From Roridomyces roridus (lineage: Eukaryota > Basidiomycota > Agaricomycetes > Agaricales > Mycenaceae), in contig JARKIF010000021.1 of NCBI GenBank assembly GCA_029378245.1, positions 434,001 to 498,000 of the forward strand: a stretch of DNA of 64,000 nt. Direction: 5' to 3'. The position numbers and the translations under genes were made by a program. The notes under the pieces are model-generated. The model worked only from the letters and a program-made list of their open reading frames with translations. It had not been told where the DNA came from and did not search any database. This document shows positions 1-11,010 of the stretch, one piece after another; the first letter of the stretch is position 1, and each line of letters opens with the position of its first letter.

Positions 1-1261
1 ACAAACTACAGAGGCAGTGCGGGCTCGTGTGCTCCAGGTACTCGGGGACACTGTATACCGAAATCCAACTCGTGTGTATTTCTTGCTGTTCAAAATTCAC
101 TGAGTGCTGACTTTTTCTTCCTAAATGGCAGGGGATGTGTTCCATAGACTCTGGGTCAGACTGAAACCCTCTGACCAGCCGGAAAAGGCATGTTAATTCA
201 TTCTTTATCAAGTTATAGCCTAAGACGTGGATTGGTTAGGGATCACCATACAGTGATTGTGATGACATCCTTCGCCCTTCAGCATCCCATCCCAGTGCAG
301 GGACAAGTACCAATCACAGCAGTGCCCAGCAGTCCATCCTGGATCGGGCCAGCTCCCCAGTAGATACACACCTGGACCTGCGGTTTCCTCCCACTTGGGA
401 GCCCCCACCCACCTATGAGAGCTCATTCATACATTCCACCAATGCCGAAGCATCCTCTACTCATGATTTCAGCTCCGTATCTGACTCCGAGGACTGCCCA
501 ATGGAGCACCCAATGACAGCTTTGACCCCATTGAGGAGTGACCAATCACATATTCATGGTTCAAGAAATCGGCAGCAGCCTTTACCTTTTCCGCCAATGG
601 TGCACACATCTATTTTTCACCTGTTTCAACTGAACTGATTGGAATACAGTCTCCTCCATTGCCACTTGTACCAAGGCCTACATTCCGGCAACGCCAACGT
701 GAGATTTTTTGACACTTTCTACCAGTGGTTGTGTTGGTTCTAGTACAAGCCTCTTACAGAAACCAACCTCGAAGGATCCCTGGTGAGCACAAGTCAATTT
801 TTCGTCATTGGGTATAAGCTCATCATTCTTGTTTATAGAATGCACAGTTGCATGAATATTCCAATTCCCCGACAAGTGGAGATGCTCCAATGCGAACCAG
901 AAGTCGGAGTAGCCCAGCACAAAGACGTTTACGTGAGTACACTCGGAGAAATTGGCTTGCATATGCACCGTCAACTCACAGAACAATATTTAGCCCTTGC
1001 CCCGGGAGGAAGCAGATCTAATACAACAATGCTTCCTGAAGCCTCTCACAAATTTTCTGGGGCAACTATGGCTCTTGAGGAGGACAAGACATTGATATAC
1101 CATGTATGCAATAAGGGAACTCGCAACTCTACCCATGATTGAATATTTGTGCTTCTAGCGTACTTTCAACTACCTTCAAAGTGTTGCATTTGCGAGGAGT
1201 AATCTAGAGTAAGACTTGCCCTTACTAATGTGACACTTGATGCTAATCATTGAACAGTGCA
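1..1261 (+). other. upstream region, possible 5' exons of unclear gene
   Basis: No gene can be assigned with confidence. One plus-strand frame is open from about 225 to 638 and reads as a Ser/Thr/Pro-rich, low-complexity stretch. A second plus-strand segment near 840-1010, preceded by a plausible intron end at about 838, is rich in Ser and Arg. Such disordered segments would suit the N-terminal part of the kinase-like protein that follows, or the 3' end of a gene that starts before the window. The splice sites linking them are not clear, so I leave the region unassigned. Confidence 0.3.
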
Positions 1262-4044
1262 ATGTCTCGATTGGAAAACCTGGGAAGGACTGAAAGGCCC
1301 AACACATTGGATTCGGCTGTCAATGTTTTGAAATACCGCGGCATTCTGATGGAGGTGAGTCCGGCCATCTTTATCTTGTACTCATCATATATTGAACCGG
1401 CTTAGATCTCTACTTCACTGGAGGTGACCAATGACCCGGACCTTGAAGCCATATGCAATGAGGATCAAGTCATTGTTGTTGACATCTTGTTGTCCATTTT
1501 ATCTTCGGTCACTGACCAACATGCCACATTGCTGGCATTGGATGGGCAATCTGCTCTGTCAATTCTGGATATCATGCAAGATGTGTGTATTTTTTGTGGG
1601 ACATTCAGTGGTGAACTAATCAGGAATTAGACACTCGACAAATGCCTCTTGATTGATGAACATGTGAAACTGAAGGCACAAAAAACGATTGAAAAACTTG
1701 TTAGAAGCTCTCACAGGTTTCCTTCATCGCTCTTCATATCTGGTGTTACACAGAGGGAACATATGGACACTTGTTTTGGGGTATCATCAATTTCATTGCT
1801 CACCCATAAAAGATTCACTGAATAAATTACAGGGCTTCGGAGATGTTTACAAAGCAATGTATCAAGGAAGTGCAGTGGCTCTCAAGCTCCTGCGAGGAAT
1901 CCAGAGTTCCAAACAACAACATGTACTACGTGTGAGCTTTCCTTAGGATCAGCCTACAAAACAATGTAACAACATCTGTTTGTAGCAATTTCGTCGAGAG
2001 GCTCTTGTCTGGAAGCGTCTGTGCCATCCAAATATTGTCCCACTCCTGGGGATAGACAAAGAGACCTTTGACCCCTTTCCCTGCATGGTCTCGCCTTGGA
2101 TGCCGAATGGGACAGTCATTGAATATTTGTCTAAATTTCAACACAGTCAACGACAGAAAATTGTTGATCAGCTGGTCCGTACTCTGAGCTCCTTCCAGAC
2201 TGGATACTTATTTTGGATAGATCCCTGAGATTGCTCAAGGCCTGGCATTCCTTCATGAACAGAATGTGGTACATGGAGACCTCCGCGGAGTCAGTTCACT
2301 GTATTATTGTTGAGCATATTTGGGTAAAGCTAACCATGGTTTTTAGTCCAACATACTAGTGAACGGTGCTGGGCATGCCTGTTTAACAGATTTTGGGCTT
2401 TCTGTGATTACCGATATGACAGCAAGCTCACAGACCAATCATGGCCATGGAAGTGTGAGGTGGATGGCTCCAGAGGTATTCCAACCACCGGAAGACTATG
2501 ACCTTGAAACTACAGCAAGAAGATCACCCAGCGATGTGTACGCATTCGGTTGTGTTTGTCTGGAGGTCAGTAGCTTTGAAAACTGCCCTGAATACCATTT
2601 TACGTGGATACCCCAGCTGCACACTGGGCTTCCACCATTCCATGGCACAATTGTGAATAACAATACAGTGATACTGCGGGTCATGCTAGGGAGCCGACCA
2701 AGTCGCCCACCTGGAAACCTCATTTCTGACCAGCTCTGGGAAACCATGACCCGCTGCTGGTCTGCTGAAATTGCTCAACGCCCCAGCATCATCGATATCC
2801 TCCTTGGGCTTGGAAGTTTGCCTTCCTCACTCATCATTCAAAGGGTGACTCAACGAGAAGATAATTCGTCCAGTGGGGTAAATATGCCTTCAATCATGGG
2901 ATTTTTATTTCATCACATTGTCAGCCCTACTCGGATGTTTACAAGGCAGTTCATCAGGGCAAATCAGTGGCCCTTAGACGAATGCGAATGACAGAACACT
3001 TCCATGTCCGTTCTGTGAGTAGAGCCAAGATGCTCGGACCAGACACTTACTTCTGTTAGAAATTCTGTCGAGAAGCTATTGAATGGAAGCGTCTCAGGCA
3101 TGACTATATTGTACCGTTGTTGGGTATTGATGCGGAAAGTTTCACCACATCTTTGTGCATGGTGTCACCATGGATGCAGCACGGGACAGTAATTCATTAT
3201 CTGTCTACAATCACGGAGTCACACCAGTGGCAATCCACTGTCAATAATTTTGTCAGTTTATTTCATCTTGATCCTACCCCCCAGGCTCATGTTGAATTTC
3301 ATTAGATCTCTGAGATTGCTCAAGGACTTTCCTTTTTACATGTCCACAATATTGTACATGGAGACCTCCGAGGAGTCAGTGGCCTTCCTGATATGATAAC
3401 CTGAGCCTGCAAACTGAAAATGCTTCCAGTGCAATGTATTGGTCACTGATAGTGGCCATGCTTGTTTAACCGACTTCGGTCTTGCGGGTTTGTTGGATAC
3501 TACAACGAGCACACTTGAAAGTTTTCAATGGACAGCACCTGAAGTCCTGCAACCGGAGGCTCATGGTCTTGAAAAATCTGTCCGAGGAACACCATCCGAC
3601 ATCTATGCCCTCGGATGTGTTTGTTTGGAAGTGAGTGGCTTTGACTGACAACTTGATCCTGGTGAATATGAAATGCTGACGGTTTCCCAGCTTCACACAG
3701 GAAAACCACCATTTCATGGAGTACCTTTAAGCCACGCAACATTGATAATGCAAATCACAGTTGGACTCCGTCCGCCTCGTCCACCTGGGCACATTATCTC
3801 AGATCAACTATGGAATATTATCCAAAAGTGCTGGCTCAAAAAGTTTTCTCAACGCCTCAGTATACAGGATGTGATTCAAGAACTGATCCTGATCCAAGTA
3901 CCTTCTAGTTGTCTCCCCAAAATCCATGATGTTCACCTTTTCTTTCTGAAGGACTTCAATGAAATGCATTTTCGACATCCAGTTGCTCTGGCAAGAAGGC
4001 ACGGGATGCTAGTAAACACCGGCAGCATCCAGGTTTGGGACTGA
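1262..4044 (+). CDS. tandem kinase-pseudokinase (TKL-like), agaric HGDLRG class
   Basis: Two protein-kinase domains lie in one spliced reading frame. Exons 1262-1354, 1406-1582, 1631-1780 and 1833-1931 join in phase 0 and lead into domain 1: glycine loop GGFGDVYKA, beta-3 lysine in VALKLL, REALVWKRL, HGDLRGSN formed across an intron near 2290-2346, DFG, WMAPEV, and CWSAEIAQRP. A phase-0 intron near 2878-2924 joins domain 2: GPYSDVYKA (loop glycines lost), VALRRM (Arg replaces the beta-3 Lys), HGDLRGCN, DFG, WTAPEV, and CWLKKFSQRL (Pro lost). Introns fall at equivalent places in both domains, so the second arose by genomic duplication. Domain 1 matches the catalytic-loop variant common in agaric TKL-like kinases; domain 2 is probably a pseudokinase. 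The start at 1262 is the first ATG in frame, but upstream exons are possible. The stop is at 4042-4044. Confidence 0.72.
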
Positions 4045-4960
4045 TGGGGGACATGAATTGGCCGGAACTGGGCAATGGACATGTGCAAATGAATAATGTG
4101 GGCAGCAGTTGTGCAGCGTATAATACTTGGAACATACACGTCCTTTTTTGGCTTCTGTAACATTGTTGTGGTAGTAATGCCGGGCCTACTTACTGCTGGT
4201 GTGGCATTATAAGTACTTGGTGTGATTTAGGAGTTGGACAGCGGCCCCTGAAATGATTGCATGTGCGCCGGTGACGGTGAGAAACAGTCATTGATGAAAA
4301 TCATAATCTGAATGATGCCATCAGACTGCGCATGAAATGATTCAATAATAGAGGATCAATTCAGCGCTGATAGATGACGGTGGCCTCTGAAGACTTCTGG
4401 CTGAAATATGCATCTGCGCCTGCAGTCGGTGATGGTAATCATGATCCGATCGATGTCATCAGACTCCAGGGAAATGATGCAATGGCGGATCTGATGAACA
4501 TCTGGTTCGATTCCAACTTCGCTCCCAGTATTGATCGGCTGTTGCCTGTACGGCTGATAATTGCACTCAAGGCACCCAAATGGGGAGCAGCATGGGTGAG
4601 AAATCTAGCATCCATTGAGTGCCACAAATGTTCGGCTGGGCGATGTGTAGCAAGGGGCGAAGATGGATTCATTATCAGTTGAACTTTGTGAATTCTTGGC
4701 CGAAGCGCACAAGAACCGCAAGTGAACTGCGCCATTGCGGTTAGTTGATGAACTTCAGAGATGATCGGCTGTTGCTCGTCCACTCCATATTTGCACCAAC
4801 TACATCTGTTTCTCTTCCCTGTTTATGGTTAAAGGTTGTTCTGACGATTAGAATCAACCAGCGCTCAAGCAATGTCAATCATACTAAACTCTGTTCGTAC
4901 GATACCCACTAAACATAGGTATCAAATTGAACAAGGTTAAATGTACACTGAGAGGAAGGG
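4045..4960. other. intergenic, no gene seen
   Basis: Short ORFs here have no recognisable motif and poor coding character. Two loosely similar stretches (about 4270-4340 and 4420-4480) share words around 'catcagact' and 'aatgatg', suggesting an old local duplication. Nothing else is supported. Confidence 0.5.
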
Positions 4961-4966
4961 TATAAA
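4961..4966 (+). promoter_or_regulatory. TATA box of the repeat-peptide gene
   Basis: TATAAA lies 80 bp before the ATG at 5041, a suitable distance for a fungal core promoter with a short 5' UTR. Confidence 0.6.
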
Positions 4967-5040
4967 GTGCCTGTGGTGCAGGTTTACCCTCTTTCCACAG
5001 AACCTCGCAAATTCAATCCGACGCTCAAGCAACCTTCAAC

Positions 5041-5629
5041 ATGCGCTTCTACCTGACCCTCCTCGTCGCCGCGGCACTCAGTGGACTACCTGCCTTTGCG
5101 GCACCCGCTGGTGCTATTGCTCGCCAGGTCCCCGAGGAGCAAGCCACGTATGTTGCCCGATCACATACATCGCATGAGCTGACATTCTATTCTTTTTAGG
5201 ACAGGAAAGAATGGAGTCATTGTGCCGTACGGCAAGAGGCAGACCCCGGAAGAGGATCCGACGTACGACCTTTTCCTTTGTATGAGACCCAGCCTTACTT
5301 ATCATCCATCGTGCGGAATGAATACAGCAAGAGCCCGAATGGTGTCATCATAATCTACGGAAAGAGGCAGATTCCTGAGGAAGAACCCACGTAAGTCACC
5401 ACTTGCTGAACTTCTATCAAAATGAATGCATCATGACCGAATGTAGGATGGGAAACAACGGGCAGATCGTACCCTACGGTCGCAAGAGACAGGTCCCGGA
5501 GGAACAGGCTACGTACATGATACTTCTCCTTTCCTACTTTCAAGTTTGCTGAATGTTCTTCCAAGAACTGGCACAAACGGCCAGGTCGAACCTTACGGTA
5601 TCGGCAAGCGGGAGATCCATGCGGCCTGA
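5041..5629 (+). CDS. secreted Kex2-processed repeat-peptide precursor (KEP-like)
   Basis: Five exons (5041-5147, 5200-5262, 5328-5390, 5447-5512, 5566-5629) give a 120-residue protein. It starts with a hydrophobic signal peptide (MRFYLTLLVAAALSG, cleavage likely after AFA). Four repeats follow, each ending in Tyr-Gly and a basic pair: NGVIVPYGKRQ, NGVIIIYGKRQ, NGQIVPYGRKRQ and NGQVEPYGIGKRE. Between them are acidic spacers of the type RQxPEE. All introns split the last codon of the spacer after its second base, and exons 2-4 are 63, 63 and 66 nt, so each exon is one interchangeable repeat unit. Architecture and dibasic sites fit fungal precursors cleaved by the Golgi protease Kex2, such as repellent peptides or dikaritin RiPP precursors. 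There is no C-terminal CaaX box, so it is not a basidiomycete mating pheromone. No UstYa-type gene is visible nearby. The product and its role are unknown. Confidence 0.85.
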
Positions 5630-6308
5630 CTCCTGTAGAACTGTGAATCTCCGTGGTTTAATATGAATATGATCGGTAGTGTTGAATGTGAATTGTACTT
5701 CAAGTTGGCGCGATTTGCACTGGAGTGGAATTGAATCTCACCCTGCTTGCCCAATCACATTCATCGTGATGCGTCTCAACGTGTTGCCCGTGGCATATCA
5801 ATGACCACCTCTGTGTGTTCCACCGCTGGGAATGCCAGAGTGCCATGTAAATGCTAAATTGAGGGATTTACCACAGAAGAGTCGAGACCCCCTAAACTGT
5901 GATATCAACTTGCTCATAGTAAGACGGACATCAAAAATACCGCAGATCTTGTGGTCCGTTGTTGTACAGTCTCGCATCGCAGCACAGGAATCAGGATGCC
6001 CGAGAGGTCCCTGATAGTGGTGCGGCCGAGGAAGGTGCTCCGAGAGTGAGTGTCCAAGTTCTCTTTCAATTTGGAGCGGCGACTACGCGTAGCACAGTGT
6101 AACAGTCAAGGCGCGCCGAAGAGGTGTCCGAGGTCCCGGTCAAAGCCACTGTTCCTGACGTTCCCGGACGTTTAACTCTCGTCATCCGAGTTGTGCTAAT
6201 CAACTACGTACTCGCGGAGTCCAGACAGCCTGAGAAGGGGGAATCGCGTGCCAGCACACAACCGACAGCTTATCGTCTCCCCTCACCTTGATCCCCTCAC
6301 TTCACTTC
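5630..6308. other. intergenic with duplicated exon scrap
   Basis: No complete gene. It contains the exon-like fragment at about 5897-5965 described separately. The remainder shows no open frame with recognisable content. Confidence 0.5.
5897..5965 (+). repeat. partial copy of an exon of the gene at 6309-7855
   Basis: About 65 bp matches 6797-6870 in the same orientation, including the shared words 'gatatcaacttgctc', 'acggacatca' and 'taccgcagat'. Relative to the gene copy it lacks about 12 bp at the exon start and has substitutions. It is best read as a relic of a local duplication that includes an intron-exon boundary. Confidence 0.75.
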
Positions 6309-7855
6309 ATGCCATCTGTGAACGTGAGCGTCGATGTTACCAGCCCACTTATCAACTATGCTGGAAACTGGCAATTGGGAGGTGCGGATGGGGACCCGGG
6401 CACGGTCAAGTAAGCTCCCACAGATACACACACACCGTTAGCTCCTGACTCCTCCCGCTCAGTTATTCGATGCAAACTTTCCAGTACTGCCAAGTCGTAC
6501 CGTGTACAGCAAGTATCCTGTTCAACGGGTCTGAAGTTCACTTTGTCGGTGCCTGGCGGGGGAATAGCGGGCCCTGGCAGGTGGATCTGGACGAGACAAC
6601 GTATGGGCCGTTTGCCCCTGCGATAAACCAGCCGCCCTGGGGAATATTCCAAGTGGACAAATACAACAGGACGGGGCTGTCTTCATCTGGGCCGCACATG
6701 TTCACAGTGGGAAATCTGCCACCGACGGTTTCTGCACAGAATACAATCGACCTGGACTAAGTGCGTCGGGATAATCCAGACTCCAGATACTTACTCTGAT
6801 ATCAACTTGCTCGTAGTTCTGGTGGACGACGGACATCAACAATACCGCAGATTTCGTGATTCAAGACGACAGCCACGCGTTCTCATATTCGCCCGTAACA
6901 CAGTGGGATGCCGACCTCGCTATATTGGCTCTCACCGATTTCAGCCAAAATACAGGACAGTGCGTACCTTTCGCTCTCAAGAATCCGTTCCTATTGCTCA
7001 TTTTGTAGTGTCACCTCGGCGAACGGCGCAGAAGCCACACTGGAATTCATGGTAAGTAGGAATCGAGACTTCCGGCTGCTGGAATCTCACTGGTTGAAAG
7101 GGGGACCGGGTAGCATTATACGGCGCGGTCGGCGACATCGGCGGTCCATACAGCGTCTCCATCGACGGGGGCAGCCCCGCCTTGTACTCCTCCAAGACCA
7201 AGATTCTGCACGGTGGAAACCTAACACAGCAGATGATCTTTTACGCCGACCATCTCCCGGCGGGGAATCACACCCTCACGCTGACCTCGGAGGCTAGTTC
7301 GTCGAGTGATTTCATTTCGATTGATTTCGCTATTGTGGATGGTACGGTGAGTGCTTGGAAATTGTAGGAGAGAGATCGACAACTCATGCATGGTTCCAAA
7401 TAGGTCAATACAGGTGCCACTGCTCCGCCTGGACCATCGTAAGTTCAATATTCGCTGTCCCAAGGCAAGTTCGATGCTAACTCGTTCGGAGACCTTCACC
7501 TTCAGAAATCCACAGCTTATCCAAAGGAGCCCTCGGCGGGATCATCGCCGGTACAGCACTCGCCATCTCCTCCATCTGCCTACTTCTCCTCTTCCTCTGG
7601 CGCCGCCGCCGACGCGGTGCAGTGAAACTCGACCTCACCGAACCGGAGGAAAATCACAACGGCGAAGGCGGTGCCAATGTTGGGTACATCCCGTACCTCG
7701 TTACGCCGTTTGAGGAAGGCCGCGGTGCAGATCCGCCGAGGTACGACGCGCTTTCGAATGTCGGGTGGGATACGTCGAGCCGAGACGCCGTGGGGCTCGT
7801 TAGCAGGGCCTCGCGTGGGAAGGGGGATTCTAGTCTGTATGTTGTAGGAAATTGA
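6309..7855 (+). CDS. single-pass membrane protein with two beta-sandwich-like halves
   Basis: The start MPSVNVSVDVTSPLINY follows the usual agaric pattern for this family, where the first residues read like (V)TVDDxDPxIxY. Exon 1 is 6309-6409. The following exons encode a first ectodomain half (GSEVHFVGAWRGNSG; WQVDLDETTYG) and a second half (TLEFMGDRVALYGAVGD; YSVSIDGGSPALYSS; LPAGNHTLTLTSEASS). A transmembrane helix follows (GGIIAGTALAISSICLLLLF), then the stop-transfer run WRRRRRG and a cytoplasmic tail ending at 7855. The splice acceptor before the helix is best placed at 'atccacag', which restores frame. Topology is type I or signal-anchored, as no clear signal peptide is seen. A TAA at 6758-6760 sits exactly before the intron joining the two halves, so the gene may be damaged or split. 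Ligand and role are unknown. Confidence 0.62.
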
Positions 7856-8310
7856 GGCCGAGTTGAGCTCGCATCGAGAATTCCAAGTGAATCTCAATCC
7901 TTTTTTTCCGCACTGGGGTGGGAGCTCTGTTTCGTTTTCGCTGACTTGGTGTCAAGGGGGAGGGAATCGATCGCTGATATGTGGCGGGAGGATTGATGTA
8001 GACAGTAGAAGCTGAGCTGAGACGGCGGTTGTAGCGGCTCGGCACTCAGTACCGATAGGCCGGCGCCCAGCATGAGTCGGATTCCTAGATGAATGGAGCG
8101 GAGATGGCAGGCCCTAGATCACGGACGGTTTAAACTTTAACTTACCGGGGCTTTGGATTGCGAAGCTGACATATTTGGTCCGATCAGATCGGGTTCTGAC
8201 TTGCTCTTGACGATCATGTTCTCCAAGACTCCAACTCACGAGACTCTCACCTCTGCAGTTGTGCGGCGCTTGAGATTCTGAAGCAAGAGTTTTATCTATC
8301 TTCGATCACA
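7856..8310. other. intergenic, no gene seen
   Basis: No supported reading frame or repeat was recognised here. Confidence 0.5.
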
Positions 8311-8638
8311 TTCGTCCAAGCCCTGCGACGACCAACAAGGCGCTTTACCGTGAAATTATGGTCCGTCTCTCCCTCCTGCTCTATGTACACTGTTCTTCTC
8401 ATCAAGGTCTCTCCAGCGTACCAATCCCAAGGACATTGAATGGGTCCCACAGGCGCGCTGGGTCGTTGACGGGAACGTCTGGACGAGCTCGGGTGTTGCT
8501 GCAGGTTCTGACATGACCCTCGCCTTTGTCGAACACCTGGCTGGACCGCAGGTTGCGCGTGTTATTCGTGGCTGGATGGAGATTCCCGAGGTCACTGAGA
8601 AGGAAGATCCGTTCGCCGTCTTTCATGGTCTGGTTTGA
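8311..8638 (+). pseudogene. 3' fragment of a DJ-1/PfpI family gene
   Basis: Two exons (about 8311-8360 and 8417-8638, intron 8361-8416) encode the C-terminal half of a DJ-1/PfpI-type protein. Visible family signatures are [11 protein letters not shown], then [18 protein letters not shown] and [15 protein letters not shown]. The catalytic cysteine and the N-terminal half that should precede them cannot be found in any frame upstream; only a weak trace (CAALEIL near 8260) remains. DJ-1/PfpI proteins are isocyanide hydratase-, protease- or chaperone-like enzymes that need that cysteine, so this copy should not be active. It may be a true relic, or a gene whose 5' exons I cannot place. Confidence 0.6.
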
Positions 8639-8976
8639 TACTAGTACTCTTCTGAAATAAGCAAATATCCCGTTTGTGTTCAATCGATTTGTACAAGTTG
8701 CATTTGCCCCTATCTGTCATTCCTGCGACTTGAACTCTACGGACTCGCGTTCTAGAGAAAGCAAATTGAAGCACGAACCAGAACCATCTCTGATTGATAT
8801 GTCTTGGTTATCAGTTTCCTTGTCCGTGGGTTGAAACACTTGAAGGATTAAAATACGACAGAGGCTTGGCACAGGCGGTGTACACGAGACATAGCCTCGT
8901 CGATCTGAGACTCCATAACTACGTCGGAACCCGACGTCACTCTCACTCTCACCCTTTCCACCATCCACCATTCACC
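8639..8976. other. intergenic, no gene seen
   Basis: This spacer separates the DJ-1 fragment from the next gene and must hold the latter's promoter. No clear TATA box or repeat is seen. Confidence 0.45.
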
Positions 8977-9665
8977 ATGGCTCAACAACTCGGCGTCTTC
9001 TCGCAATTCTGCGCCCAACAACCAATCACCCTCGTCCTCAAAGAGAAAGTCTGGTCCTTCAGCGGCGACGACTTCTCCGTCAAGGATCAGTTTGGCAACG
9101 TCGTCGTCCGGTGCCAGGGCAAGGCGTTGAGTTGGTCGGATAAGAAAGGTGCGTCGTCGTCAAATCTACCAGGAACTGAGACTGAATCACGATTCACAGA
9201 GTTCTCCGATTCGCAGGGAAGGCCGCTCTTCACTCTCAAGAACAAGCACTTCCACATCCACAAGACGCTCGAGGCGGAAGACCACGCGGGGAACGTCATC
9301 CTCACAGTCAAGGGAAAGTTCCAGCTCATCGGTGCGTCCGTCCCCCTTATATCGCCGATATCGGACATCCATGCTAAACCCCTATCCGTGTCCTCACAGG
9401 CAGCAAAATGAGCGCCACCTTCCGAAACTTCAACGGCGAGGACGTCGAGCTCATCTGCAAGGGTGACTTTTTCGACCGCAAAGCGACGATCACGCACAAC
9501 GACCGTGTCGTCGCTGAAATCGGACGCAACTTTGTCAATCTGCGGGAGATATTCGCTGATCAGCAGACGTATCAGGTGAATGTGGCGCCTGGGGTGGATT
9601 TGGCGTTGATGGCAGCCATTTGTATTTGCTTGGATGAGAAGGAGAACGAGGATAAGCATCGTTGA
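8977..9665 (+). CDS. LURP-one-related (LOR) family protein
   Basis: Three exons (8977-9148, 9200-9331, 9400-9665) join in frame to give 189 residues. The N-terminal part reads as a membrane-tubby-like beta barrel: LVLKEKVWSFSGDDFSVKD, GNVVVRCQGKALSW, GRPLFTLKNKHFHIHKTL and NVILTVKGKFQLIGSKM. The C-terminal ITHNDRVVAEIGRN and DLALMAAICICLDE complete the pattern of the LOR fold (LURP-one-related, Tubby-like). The length is near the usual 180-220 residues. In plants LURP1 acts in defence; fungal members are uncharacterised, and a scramblase-like or lipid-linked role is only inference. The start is chosen for its ACCATGG context and because it opens the domain directly. Confidence 0.8.
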
Positions 9666-9688
9666 AATACCCATGTACTTGTAAGAGG

Positions 9689-10898
9689 CTACTCGTCGAG
9701 CGTCACCTCCAAAATTCCAAGGTCCCTGATCCGCCCCATGTTGTGTGCAACATCTGCCTTTAACTCCGACGGGGGATATGCGCGTACCCCGGCGTCAACT
9801 TTCAGCTTGACCTGTATACAACGCAACTCGGGCATCTTCGCCATCGCCATCAGGATATTTAGTTGGTAGATCGCGAGGTAGGGCGCAATGTCCAAGGTAC
9901 AGTCAAGATAACAGATCGTCTGGATCCGATTCCGCGACGATCGCTGCAGGGCGACGTGAAGCGCTGTGAGAGCGTGCTTCGGGCCTGCCATGCCAAGATA
10001 CGAGAGGGAGGGGAAGGAGCCGAAATCGATGCGTTCGCCGTATGCGAGATCGTCGTCTGCGATGTTTTTAGGACAGAGAACTGAAGTGGAAAGTCAAGAG
10101 ACGCACCCCGCATTCTGCACTCCAAGTGCTCGATAGTAGGTCCGAAGAAACGGACAATTCTAGTTCAACGTGCGAGAGGACACGGCGTCCAGTTGCAAAT
10201 GTTTGATCTTCGTATGATCAAAGGGACACGCTGGGTTTACCAGAAGATCGAAGGCTGTGGGAAAAGGGTCGGTGAAGCGGAGGTGCGTGATATTACTGAG
10301 TGGAGGGAGCACGCTGTCCGAGGCAGGCTCATCGTCGCTCCCAGCAGGACGGAGTTCGTGGAAATCCAAAGAGAAGACACTCGGCCCGCAGTTCCTCGCG
10401 ATCTCGTCCACTTCATCGACTCTCCAGAACAAGAAGCGGACGCAGAGTGAGGGAATTGTCGTGAGGATCTGCTTGACCAAGGACAAAGCAAGGTCGTCCA
10501 TCATGTCGTCTCGCCGCAATGAGATGGTGTGCAGATGAGGCCACGGAATACCGAGCAGTTGCATCAAAATGTGGGGGTTGCGAGTCCCGACCTCGAGCTC
10601 ATAAATGTAGTCGAGTAGATGCGGGGAGCCCTCGGTCAATTGCTGGAACTGTTTATCCTTAGTTCTTAGTTCCCGGTGCAACTCGTACCCGGCGGCATAC
10701 GCCCATCTGGGAACGACGGACGAAAGCGCGGCAGACGAAGCAGCAGGCTTGGAGATCGGACGGCGGGAGAAGCTCCAAAATCTGGTCCCACAGCTCCTGT
10801 GGAAGTAGGCTCAGTGCGGGAAGACAGCCTTTCGGTTCCAGAAGGCGTCGAATACGAGCAAGGATGACGCGGGGAGACAGCCCAAAAATCTGGCGCAT
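9689..10898 (-). CDS. F-box protein
   Basis: On the minus strand, a start at 10898 (or 10931) leads to the F-box core LPQELWDQILELLPPSD followed by LQACCFVCRAFVRRSQ. An intron near 10658-10703 brings in KQFQQLTEGSPHLLDYIYEL, a block typical of agaric F-box proteins. Leucine-rich segments follow, with another intron near 10050-10104 and a last exon ending at 9689. F-box proteins recruit substrates to SCF ubiquitin ligases. Near 10155-10170 the frame of the middle exon (QLDAVSSRTL) and that of the continuation (RIVRFFGPTIEHLE) differ without room for an intron, so a frameshift is likely there. It is head to head with the RBR ligase gene. Confidence 0.66.
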
Positions 10899-11010
10899 CG
10901 GAGGGAGGAAAGAGGCAGTGTTGTTTGTCATCACATCACGTGCGATCACATCCGTCTTCCTGCCACCATCTCCTACAGCCTTCGGATCCTGTAGCTCTCC
11001 CTCGACGACC

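Noticed and set aside
5041..5629. Basidiomycete mating pheromone precursor
   Set aside because: The protein ends in EIHAA with no CaaX farnesylation box, has a classical signal peptide, and no pheromone receptor is nearby.
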